The notes below the pieces were generated by a model that saw nothing but the letters and a program-made list of their open reading frames with translations, did not search any database and was not told the DNA's origin. From Streptomyces naganishii JCM 4654 (GTDB taxonomy: Bacteria > Actinomycetota > Actinomycetes > Streptomycetales > Streptomycetaceae): 64,000 nt of DNA. Below, one piece after another: positions 17,616 through 27,200 of this stretch. Numbering within the stretch: position 1 is the stretch's first letter; each line of letters opens with the position of its first letter. A program made the translations under genes and the position numbers. The DNA is taken from assembly GCF_014650575.1 (NCBI RefSeq), contig NZ_BMVF01000003.1, positions 186,001-250,000 of the forward strand, given 5' to 3'.

Positions 17616-17632
17616 TACTGGCGAGTACGGTA
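17616..17632 (-). promoter_or_regulatory. -10 element with overlapping TACT-GGCG-AGTA operator-like site
   Basis: On the transcribed strand TACCGT (17632-17627) is the -10 hexamer, and the palindrome TACT-CGCC-AGTA (17627-17616) starts at its last base, covering the transcription start. The site is centred about 33 nt before the hydrolase ATG. The same arrangement is seen at 37387-37408. Confidence 0.55.
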
Positions 17633-17651
17633 GCGGTGGTCCGGGTCCGCG

Positions 17652-18791
17652 TCACCGCCGTTCGTCCAGGAAGTCGAGGATGTGACCGAACACGTCCAGG
17701 GCGGCCCCCCGTCCGATGAACGTGTCCAGGTGCCCGTAGCCGGGGATCTCTGTGTACGTCACGTCCAGCTGCGGCTGCCGGTGTGCCAGCACCTCGTGGC
17801 AGAGCTTCTGCGAGTCCAGCCACAGCCCGTTGTCGCTGCCCGCGATCAGCAGGACGGGCGTGTCGATGCGGTCGGCCGCGTCGAGGGCGTTGGGCGGCAG
17901 CACCCGGTAGCGGTGGTCGGTGTCGTGCCAGCGGACCACGCTGCGCGCCAGCTCGATGCGGCGCAGGTGCGGCACGATCCACAGCGGCGCGGGACCGAGC
18001 AGCTCGGCGAGCCGGTCGTGGGTGGCGGCGGCGAGGTTCTCGTGGCGGAAGAGCGAAGCACCCGATCCCCAGGCGGAGTTGTGCAGGATCTGGCAGGTGG
18101 GGTCCGGACAGTGGGCCCCACGTGAGGCGAGCGCGAACAGCGGGGTGTACTTCGACCACAGGCCCACCCGGCGGAAGTCGACGGGGATGTGGTCGATCCG
18201 GCCGCGCAGCAGCTCCCCGGCCACCGACATGCGCAGCGAGGTGCGCCCGGCGAGCTTGGGCGTGAGGAACACGCCCTGGGAGACCACGCCGGCCAGGCCC
18301 GGCACCAGTCCCGCGGTCATGCTCAGGGAGAGGGTGAGCGAGCCGATGCAGTGGGCGACCACGAACAGCGGCCGGCCGCCGATGCGTTCGCGGATGTACG
18401 ACACGGCGGCGGGGATGTCGTACAGCGCCACGTCGTCGTAGGTGTAGCGGCCGCCGGTCTCGTTGTACGGCAGCCGGCAGCTGCCCCGCCAGTCGAGGAG
18501 CCAGGGCTCGTAGCCGCCGTCGAGCAGCGCGTCGACGAGGTTGCGGGTCTCGGGCAGCAGGAACATGTCGGCGGAGGCGGTGTGCCCGTGCAGGAGCAGC
18601 ACCGCGGGCCGGTCCGTCCCGCGGGCGCCGACGCGGGTCAGGCCGAGCCGGACCCCGTCGCCGGCCCGCAGGGGGATCTCCTCCACGGACGCCGGGTCGA
18701 GGCGGTGGCGCAGGGGGCGCGGGGCCGCGGCGGTCCTGACCCTGCGCAGCGCGGGCCGGGCCGGGCGCGTGTTCGTGGTCCTGAACATCAT
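17652..18791 (-). CDS. alpha/beta hydrolase with Cys in the nucleophile elbow
   Basis: 379-aa protein, last gene of the FAAL-PKS operon. Its start ATG overlaps the thioester-reductase stop (ATGA), so the two are translationally coupled. The fold is clear: VLLLHGHTASADMFLLP, EPWLLDWRGSCRLPYNE, then the elbow VVAHCIGSLTLSLSM, where Cys replaces the usual Ser of GxSxG; acid in LLIAGSDNGLWLDS and His in IPGYGHLDTFIGRGA. The sequence resembles the hydrolase part of large actinobacterial GMC-oxidoreductase/hydrolase fusion proteins (from memory, not searched). It may cleave or transfer the product of the assembly line, or edit mis-loaded carriers. A Cys nucleophile would favour acyl transfer. Confidence 0.8.
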   Translation of the reverse strand: MMFRTTNTRPARPALRRVRTAAAPRPLRHRLDPASVEEIPLRAGDGVRLGLTRVGARGTDRPAVLLLHGHTASADMFLLPETRNLVDALLDGGYEPWLLDWRGSCRLPYNETGGRYTYDDVALYDIPAAVSYIRERIGGRPLFVVAHCIGSLTLSLSMTAGLVPGLAGVVSQGVFLTPKLAGRTSLRMSVAGELLRGRIDHIPVDFRRVGLWSKYTPLFALASRGAHCPDPTCQILHNSAWGSGASLFRHENLAAATHDRLAELLGPAPLWIVPHLRRIELARSVVRWHDTDHRYRVLPPNALDAADRIDTPVLLIAGSDNGLWLDSQKLCHEVLAHRQPQLDVTYTEIPGYGHLDTFIGRGAALDVFGHILDFLDERR

Positions 18792-21190
18792 CGGTGCTGC
18801 TCCGTGAGGGTCGGGGTGCGGCGCAGGTCGAGGAGGTCGGCGGCGGCCCGGGCGAAGGGGCCGAGCAGGCCGCGGCCCATCTCCATGCCGAACCAGGCGA
18901 GCCAGGTCAGCTTCGCCGCCCGCTTCTCCCGGGCGGTCAGGCGCGGGTCGACCCGGATGCCGTCGATCTGGTCGCGGACGTAGGTGTCCGCGGGGACGAC
19001 GACCTCGCCGATGAGGCGGGCCGCCTCGCCCTGCCGGCCGATCTCCACGGTCAGCGCGCGCGTCTGCCGCCACACGTCCCGGCGGGCGCGGGCGTGCTTG
19101 CGGCCCTCCAGCCACCACAGGCCGCCGTCCGCGTCGCGCAACCGCAGCCGGTAGCGCAGGAGTTGGTGGGTCGTGCCGTGGCGCTGCGGGATGCCCTCGT
19201 CGGGGCGGACCCAGATGTCGCCGCGTTCCACGGTCAGGGGCCGGGGGTGCACGGCCGCGCAGCTCACCTCGCCGGTCACGTCCACCCGGCGTTCCTTGAC
19301 CAGCTGGTACATGCTCGCGATGGACAGGGTGAGCGCCATGGAGCAGGGCGTGTCGGCGGCGGCGCCGACCGGGCCCACGTGGCCCTCGGTGGTCTCGGCG
19401 AACCACAGGTAGGGCTGGTCGTCCTTGTGCGGCAGCCGGGCCAGGCCGTCCTCGGCCAGCCGCTCGAACGTCCTGAGCTGCGCCCGGGCGTCGTAGCGTG
19501 CGGCGGGCGGCAGGCCGAGGGCGTCGACGAGTGCGGCGGTGCGCTCGCCGCCGGCCGCGGGGCCCTTCAGCGTGGCCTCGCACAGCTTGAGCGCGGTGGG
19601 GCTGCTCAACACCCGGCTGAGGAAGGCGAGTTCGGGCACCGGTTCGGCCTCCAGGCGGGCCAGGGCGCCGGTGCGCCACTCGTCCCAGTCCTGGACGCGG
19701 ACGTGCATCCCGCCGAGCGCCATGTCGCGCACCACGTCGTCGAGGGTGTTGGGGACGCCGGTGAGGTTGTAGTCGTAGCCCCAGGCGTCGGGTTCGCAGA
19801 TCGCGGCGACCGCGACGCGGCTGACCCAGTCGACCGGGGCCGCGTTCAGGTAGTGGAAGGCGGGCACCGTGCGGAAGCGGCCGAAGGCCGATATGAGGCC
19901 GCTGCTGAGGTCCTGCGGGTTGTAGGCGCCGGTCCTGGTGTGGCCGCCGATGCCGCCCGGGCGCAGCGCGGTGACCAGCAGGCCGTGGTCGCGGGCGCGG
20001 CGCAGGGCGACCTCGGCGGCCCACTTCGACTGGTCGTAGCCGGAGATCAGCCGGTCGGCGTGGGCGAGCGGGTCGTCCTCGCCCATGGCGGTGATCCCGA
20101 CCTGGTTGAAGACGGCGATCGAGGAGATGTGGTGCAGCGGCTTGGGCCGTCCGGTGGCGGCGAGTTCGGCGAGGGTCAGGGCGCCGAGGACGTTGCCCGA
20201 CCGCAGGGAGTGGTAGCCGCGCAGGAAGTCCACGGCGGCCGCGACGCCCACGACGCTGTCCAGTTCCCGGGCCAGCGTCTGCCACCGCTCCTCGGACAGG
20301 CCGAGCCGCGGCCGCCGGATGTCGCCGGGCAGCACGGTCACCCGGCGGCGCACCTCCGCCGACCACGGCAGCCGGTAGCCCTTCAGCGCCTCGCCGAGCC
20401 GTGCGGCGGCCGCCTCCTCGTCGGCGGCGCGGACCAGGCAGTACACGTGGGCGTCGCTGTGCCGCAGCAGGTCGAGCAGCATGTGACTGCCGAGGAATCC
20501 GGTGGCGCCGGTCAGCAGGATCCGGCGCGGCGGCACCGGTTCGGGCACGTCGGTGAAGGGGAGCCGGTCGGCGAGGGCGAGATCGGCGAGGATCTGGTCG
20601 AGGTCCTCCCGGCGGGCTCTGGTGTACGGCTCCTCGGCGGGCGCGGGGTGCCGGGCGGCCGCCGGGGCGGCGGGGGCGGCCGCGGCCGGCGTGAGCGGGG
20701 TGGCGGTCACTGGACCGGCGCCCTGGGCGGCGACCGGGCCGTCCGCGTGGGCGGTCGTGGCGAGCAGGCGCCGGGCCAGGCTGACGGGGCGGGCGTCGGC
20801 GAACACCTCGTCCAGGTCGAACTCGACGCCCAGTTCGGCCTCCAGTTCCGCGACGAGTTCCACGGCCTGCACGGAGGTGCCCCCGGCGTCGAAGAAGTCG
20901 GCGTCGACCGCCAGACGACCGCCGGGCAGGTGGCTTCCCGCGGCGGTGGCGATGACGGCGGCCACTTCCTCCACGGTCCGCGCCGGGGCGGAAGCGGGAG
21001 TGGGTGGGACGGGAGCCGGCGCGGCGGTGTCGGGCGGGGCCGTGGCGGGCGAAGCTGTGGGGGGCGTCCCTGATCTCACCCTGGCCAGCAGGTCGGCGAC
21101 GCTCAGGCCGCCGCTTCCGCCGCTTCCGCCGCGTTCGATCGCCTCGGCGGCCGCCCGCTGTCCGGTGTCCTCGTTGTTCATGTCACGCAT
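18788..21190 (-). CDS. carrier protein - thioester reductase with unassigned C-terminal domain
   Basis: 800-aa release protein. Residues 20-40 form a short helix after a Gly/Ser stretch (possible docking), followed by an Ala/Pro linker. A carrier domain at about 70-145 has its phosphopantetheine Ser106 in FFDAGGTSVQ. A second Ala/Pro linker leads to a thioester-reductase domain at about 205-580: GATGFLGSHMLLDLL (218 on), the Tyr and Lys of GYDQSKW and LRPGGIGGHTRTG. It should reduce the carrier-bound acyl chain with NADPH to an aldehyde or alcohol. Residues 590-800 form a further domain (YLWFAETTEGHVGPVG, TPCSMALTLSIASMYQLV, GGLWWLEGRKHAR) that I cannot name. ATG 21190 follows GAAGGG; it is 48 bp behind the PKS gene. 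Confidence 0.85.
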   Translation of the reverse strand: MRDMNNEDTGQRAAAEAIERGGSGGSGGLSVADLLARVRSGTPPTASPATAPPDTAAPAPVPPTPASAPARTVEEVAAVIATAAGSHLPGGRLAVDADFFDAGGTSVQAVELVAELEAELGVEFDLDEVFADARPVSLARRLLATTAHADGPVAAQGAGPVTATPLTPAAAAPAAPAAARHPAPAEEPYTRARREDLDQILADLALADRLPFTDVPEPVPPRRILLTGATGFLGSHMLLDLLRHSDAHVYCLVRAADEEAAAARLGEALKGYRLPWSAEVRRRVTVLPGDIRRPRLGLSEERWQTLARELDSVVGVAAAVDFLRGYHSLRSGNVLGALTLAELAATGRPKPLHHISSIAVFNQVGITAMGEDDPLAHADRLISGYDQSKWAAEVALRRARDHGLLVTALRPGGIGGHTRTGAYNPQDLSSGLISAFGRFRTVPAFHYLNAAPVDWVSRVAVAAICEPDAWGYDYNLTGVPNTLDDVVRDMALGGMHVRVQDWDEWRTGALARLEAEPVPELAFLSRVLSSPTALKLCEATLKGPAAGGERTAALVDALGLPPAARYDARAQLRTFERLAEDGLARLPHKDDQPYLWFAETTEGHVGPVGAAADTPCSMALTLSIASMYQLVKERRVDVTGEVSCAAVHPRPLTVERGDIWVRPDEGIPQRHGTTHQLLRYRLRLRDADGGLWWLEGRKHARARRDVWRQTRALTVEIGRQGEAARLIGEVVVPADTYVRDQIDGIRVDPRLTAREKRAAKLTWLAWFGMEMGRGLLGPFARAAADLLDLRRTPTLTEQHR

Positions 21191-21238
21191 CAGAGCCCTT
21201 CACGACGTACCACGTCCTTCTCTCGTCAACTGCTGCGT

Positions 21239-24200
21239 TCACCGCTGGTGCCAGGAGCGGAAGCCCCGCAGCCGGTCCGGCGTGACCACGGCCTCCAGGC
21301 GCTCGTCGTCCGGGTCGCCCCCGCCGAGCGCGGCCACCAGCCGCCGGGCCGGCGTGTTGCGCTCGGTGCGCAGCGCCGTCAACCGCACTTCGGTGCAGCC
21401 CAGTTCCCCGGCCCGGCCGGCCAGCCAGGCCAGCAGGCGCTCCTCGACGCCCCGGCCGAGCGCCCGGCAGCTCATCAGCCACGCGAGCACGTCGAGCCGG
21501 CCGGCCTCGGCGCGCACGGCGATCAGGCCGATCTGGCCGTAGTCGCCGAACCGGTCGCGCGCCGAGGCCGTCCACACTTCGCCCCGCTCCCGCCACCGCG
21601 TCACGTCACCGCCGTCGGACGAGCGGGCGCGCAGGGTGAACTGGTTGGTGCGGCGCACGAGTTGCTCGGCCCGCTGGACGTCCCCCTCCCCCAGCGGCCG
21701 CACGTCGACCTCGAGCCCCAGCCCGGCGAGGAACTCCTCGAAGCCGGCCTGCTCGCGTGCCGCGTCCCGTTCGCGCTCCTGCTCGTAGAAGCGGGCGCGC
21801 AGCGCGTCCTCGGCGGTGGCCGCCGCCGGGACCATGGGCCACAACCGGTCCAGGAATTCGTGGAGTTGTTCCGCCGGAGGGCAGGTCACCGAGAGCACCC
21901 GCGGCAGCGCGGAGCGCATTCTGGCGATCTCGGCCGGGTTGTCGTCCAGGTAGAGGAAGCTGTCCAGACCGAGGTTGAGGGTGCGCGCCGCCTCGGCGAG
22001 CCGGTCGGGCTTGGGCCCCCAGGCGGCGGACAGCACGCTGAAGTGCCCGGCCTTCAGCGGGCTGTCGGGGCGGTCGAGGACGGCCCGGACGGTCGCCTCG
22101 TCGTTGTTGCTGACCAGCACCAGCACCGCGCCCGCCGCCCGCCACTGGAGCAGCCTGCGGGCGAGCAGGGCGCGCGGTCCCGTCAGGTCGACGGACTCGG
22201 GCCCCGTCTCGCCGGCGACCCCGCCCCACAGGGTCTCGTCGCCGTCGACCGCGATCACCTTCGGCGCCGGCCGCAGCACCGCCCTTACGGTGTCGGCCAG
22301 TCGGAGGGCCACCGCCGCCTGGAAGGGCGGGGTGAAGGGGAGGTGGGCCAGCCGCTCGGTGCGTTCGTCGAAGCGTTCGCCGCCATCGTGGTGCCGGTCC
22401 CAGTCGCCGGGGCCGAGCACCGCGACACCGGGCGCCTCGGCGAGTTCCGCGACGACCCCGCGCTCCCACTCCTGGAGCCTCTCGCTCAGGCGGGCGGCGG
22501 GCAGGAAGCCCACGATCAGCGGCTTGCGGGTGCGCTCGGCCAGGGCCTTCAGCGCGACCGGGTAGGAGGTGCGCAGTTCAGCGAGGAGCGCGTCGTCGAC
22601 GGGACCGAACCGCTCCAGGTCGGCCGCCCGCAGCAGCACCGCCCCGACCGTCGTCGCCGGGTCTGCGAAGACCCCCGCGGGGTCCTTCAGGCTCGCGAGG
22701 ACGTGGTGGTACGGCGCTTCCGCCACCGTCCACTCCGGCTCCCCGTCGCCTTCGGCCACGGCCGCCTCGCACATCGGCGGCAGACTGCCGAGGGCGAAGG
22801 TGGCGGCCAGGGCGAGGGAACGGCGCCGCGGGGCCGCGAGCTCCGGCTCGGCGAGCGCGGTGGAGTCCGGAGTCGGCTCGGGGACGGCGAGCGCGGTGGA
22901 GTCCGGCGCCGTCTCGGGGACGGCGGGCACGGTGGAGTCCGGCGCCGGCTCGGGCGCGAGGGGCGCCGTGGGCTCCCGCGCCGGCTCGGGGCCGACCAGG
23001 ACGGTGGCGTCGTCCTGTGCCGTCTCGTCCAGCAGCCGCAGGAACTCCTCCCCCAGCCCGCCCGCCGCCGACGCGTCCAGGATGTCCAGGTTGTGGTCGA
23101 TGCGCACGCGGCCCACGTCCGGGGTCATGGTGATCATCAGGTCGAGGTCGGAGTAACCGGTGCCCGCCGGCAGCACCTCGAGCCCGGTCAGGCGGCGCGA
23201 GGAGCGCACGTAGTTGAAGTAGACCTCGACGAGCGGCGCGCCGGGCCGGTGGAGCCCCTGCCGGGCCAGGGTCGCCAGGACGTCGGAGAACATGGCGCCC
23301 CTGGCCAGGATCCGCCGCATCCGGCCGTCCGTGCGGCGCAGCACCTCGGCGACCGGTTCGGCCGCCCGCGCCTCGGCGGGGAACGGCACCGGCACGCCGA
23401 AGAAGCCCACCGCGTCGTACGCGTCGGCGTGGACCCGTGTGTCCACGGGCACCGCGAGCACGAACCGCTCCCGCCGCCGCTTCCTGGCCAGCAGTACGGT
23501 CAGCGTGCCGAGGCAGAAGGCGGCCGGGGTGACCGCGAGGGCGCTCGCGGCCGCGGCGACCCTCTCGGTGAGCCCGTCGGGGATCGTCACGGTGACGCTG
23601 CCCGCGCGGTAGGACCGTTCGGCGGGGCGCGGACGGGTGAGTTCCAGGTCGAGCCGCTCGCTGCCGTGGAACGCCTCGCGCCACTCGGGGCCGGGACCCT
23701 CGCCGCCCTGCTGGGCCTCGACGAGCAGGGCGATGTCGCGGTTGGTGACGGAGGCGTCGAGCGGGGTGCCGGACAGTTCGGCGTCGAGCTCCGCGGCCAC
23801 CAGCAGCAGTGACTGGAGGTCGCTCACGGCGTGGTGGGCGCCGTAGACGAGTATCTGGCCACGCTCGCCGCCGTCGACCAGCTCGAACCGCCACAGGGGC
23901 GCCTCGGCCAGGTCGAACGGCGGTTCCAGCAGCGTGCGCAGCCGCTCGGCCGGGTCCGTGTCGCCCTCGGCGCGGGTCCAGCGCAGCAGCGGTGCGGCCG
24001 GTTCCCGGTCCACGCGCAGTTGCCGGCCGCCTCCCTCGCCGCCGGGGGTGACCGCGGTGCGCAGGGCGGCGTGCCGGGCCGCGAGCCGGTCGAGGGCCGA
24101 GGTGAGCGCCTCGCGGGTGGCCGGGGTGGTGAGGCGTACGGCCAGGCCGATGGCGTGGGCCGCGGCCGGCATGTCCGGGCGGGCGCTGCGCAGGAGCCGT

Positions 24201-27200
24201 ACGACATCGCGGGTGGCGGGCCGCAGGTCCGTCGCCGGGACCTCCTCGGCCGGCCCGTCCGCCGGTTGCCCCGGCCCGGACGCCCGCTCGGCCTCCGCGG
24301 CCGGGCGTTCGGGCAGGACCGCGCCGAGTGCGCGGGCGAGGCCGCGGATGTCGGAGGCCGCGAAGACGTCGGCGGCCGGGAGTTCGGCGCCCAGTTCGCG
24401 GGCGAAGGCGTTGCGCAGCCGGACCAGCATCAGGGAGTCCAGGCCGAGTTCCTTCAGTGCGGTGGTGGCGGAGGCGTCCACCGTGCCGCCGGACACCTCG
24501 CCGACCCGGGCCCGTACGTACGCCTCGAGCCAGGCGGCGCGCTCCTCCTCGGAGGCCGCCGCGAACACCTTGTCGACCAGGCCGTCCGCGGGGGCCGGCC
24601 CGGTGGGCACGGGGGCGAGGTCGGCCAGGATCGGGCGGTTGCGCACGGCGTCCGGGACGAGCGCGAGCACCTCCCGGTCCAGCGCGAGGGGCGCGAGCTG
24701 GCGGTGGGAGGTGGTCAGCACCCGTTCGAAGAGTTCGCCGCCCTCTTGCGGGGTGAAGGCGACCAGGCCGGACCTGCTGGTCTCGGCCGCCCGCGCGCCG
24801 GACCCGGCGACCATGCCGACGCCGGACCAGGCACCCCAGTCCAGGCTGAGCGCGGACCGGCCGGTGCGGGAGAGGTGGTGGGCCCAGGCGTCGAGGAAGG
24901 CGTTGGCCGCGCAGTAGGGGCTCTGCCCGGCCGAGCCGAGCAGTCCGGCGGCCGAGGCGAACAGGATCAGCCTGTCGGCCTCCGGGACGAGTTCGGTGAG
25001 CAGCGCGGTGCCCAGCACCTTCGGTGCGAGCACGCGCCGTACACGCTCGGGCGTCAGGTGGGCCAGGGTCGCGTCGTCGAGGACACCGGCCGCGTGCACG
25101 ACCGTGGTGATCGGGCCGGCCGCGCGGCGCACGCCGTCCAGGGCGGCCGCCAGCGCGGCGCGGTCGGCGACGTCGGCGCGGGCGAGGTGCACGGTGACAC
25201 CGCGCTCCTCCAGGCCCTCGATCCAGCGGGCCGTCCCGGCGTCGGGCACGCCCCGGCCGAGGAGTGCCAGGTGGCGGGCGCCGCGCCGCACCAGCCGCTC
25301 GGCGACCACGCGGCCGAGGCCGCCCAGGCCGCCGGTGACCAGGTGCACGCCGTCCGCGGCGAACGCCCCACCGCCGTCGGCGCCGGTGTCGTCGGGCCTG
25401 GTGCGGGCCAGGCGCGGGACCAGCCGGCCTGTGTCGCGCAGCGCCACGAGACGTTCGTCGTCCGCGTGCCGCAGCTCGGTCCACAGCTCGTCGAGGCCGC
25501 CCTCGGGCGGCAGGTCGACCAGGGTAGTCTCCAGCTCCGGGTGCTCCTGGGCGACCGCGAGCCCGAATCCCCAGCCGAGCGCCTGCTCGGGGTGGGTGAC
25601 CAGGGCGCTGTCCCCGGCGGCCTGGCTGCCACGCGCCACCACGAACAGGCGCGGCGCCCGGCCCCGCGGCCTGTCGGTGAGGGCGCGCACCAGGTGCAGG
25701 GTGCTCAGACAGCACAGCCGCGCGGCCTCCCCCGCCGCGTCGGGGCCGGTGACGGCCGGCGCGTCGAGCGCGGTCAGCTGGACGACGCGCTCGGGCGGCC
25801 CGTCCGGGAACGCCTCGTCCAGCAGCCTGGTCAGGTGCCCGGCGTCGGCCGGGTCGAGCACGTAGCGGCCGGGGCCCTCGGCGGCGAAGTCATCGCCGCC
25901 GCGGGCGATTACGTGCGGTACGGACGCCTCGCGCAGCCGCGCGGCGAGCGCGTCGGCGACCCCGCCGCCGTCGGCGAGGAGCAGCCAGCCGCCCGTCGTG
26001 GGCGGTTCCCCGGCGGCGGGGCGCGGCTGCCAGCGGGTCCTGAAGAGGGCGCCGTCGAGCGGGGACAGGGCCGCGAGCTCCAACTCTCGCACCTCCAGAA
26101 CGAGTTGCCCGTCCTCGTCCCAGACGCTCACGTCCAGGGTGGCGGTGTCGCCGTGCGCCTCGCGCAGTCGGCAGGCCGCCCACGCCGGGGTGGTGCGCAG
26201 CCCGGTGAACCTGAGCCGGCCCACACCGGCGGGCACGAACGCCCGTCCCTGCGGGGCCCCTTCGGGCAGGGCGGCCGTGTGGAAGGCGGCGTCGAGGACG
26301 GCGGGGTGCAGGAGGTGTCCGGCCGCCGGCGTGGTGGCGATCCGGGCCACGGCAGCGTCACCGGTACGGCGGCCCTCCGCGAGCCCGCGGTAGGCAGGAC
26401 CGTACTCGATGCCGAGCGCGGCCAGCGCGGCGTAGACGGCGGGCACGTCGGCCGGCTGAGCGCAGTGCTCACGCACGGCCGCGAGCGACGGCCCGCTCTC
26501 CCCCGTTCCGCCGTCCTCCGTCGTGACGCGCCCGGTGGCGTGCCGCTGCCACCGGGCGCCGCGCTCCCGGGCGGGCGCGGAGGCGACGGTGAAGGCCTGG
26601 GAGCCGTTCCCGTCGGGCCGCAGCACCAGTTGCAGGCGCACCGGCCGTTCGGGATCCAGCCGCAGCGGCTGTACGAACCTCACGTCGGCCAGTCGGACTT
26701 CACCGCCGCTCCGCACCTCGGAGGCGGCCTCCAGGGCGAGTTCGAGGAAGGCGGCGCCGGGCAGCCACACCTCGCCGTTGACGCGGTGGTCGTTCAGGTG
26801 AGCGAAGCGGGCGTCCCGCAGGTCGATCTCGGTCTGGAAGATGTGCCGTCCGGGCTCGTCCCCGGCCTCGATGTGCGTGCCGAGCAGCGGCGAGGTGCCC
26901 GCCGACGCGGCCGGTGCGGGCGCGAGCCAGTGGCGGCTGCGCGCGAAGGCGTAGGTGGGCAGGTCGGTGCGGCGGCCGCGCGGGAACAGCGCGGCCCAGT
27001 CGGGCTCGTGCCCGGCGGAGTACAACTCGCCCAGCCTGTGCAGCAGTACGTCCGGGGTGTCCTGCTGTCTGCGCAGCGAGCCGACGCCCACCGCCTCGAC
27101 GCCGGCCTCGGCGGCGACCGCCTCGACGGAGGACAGCAGCGAGGGGTGCGGGCTGAGCTCGACGAAGTAGCGGCAGCCGTCAGCGAGCATCCGCCGGACC

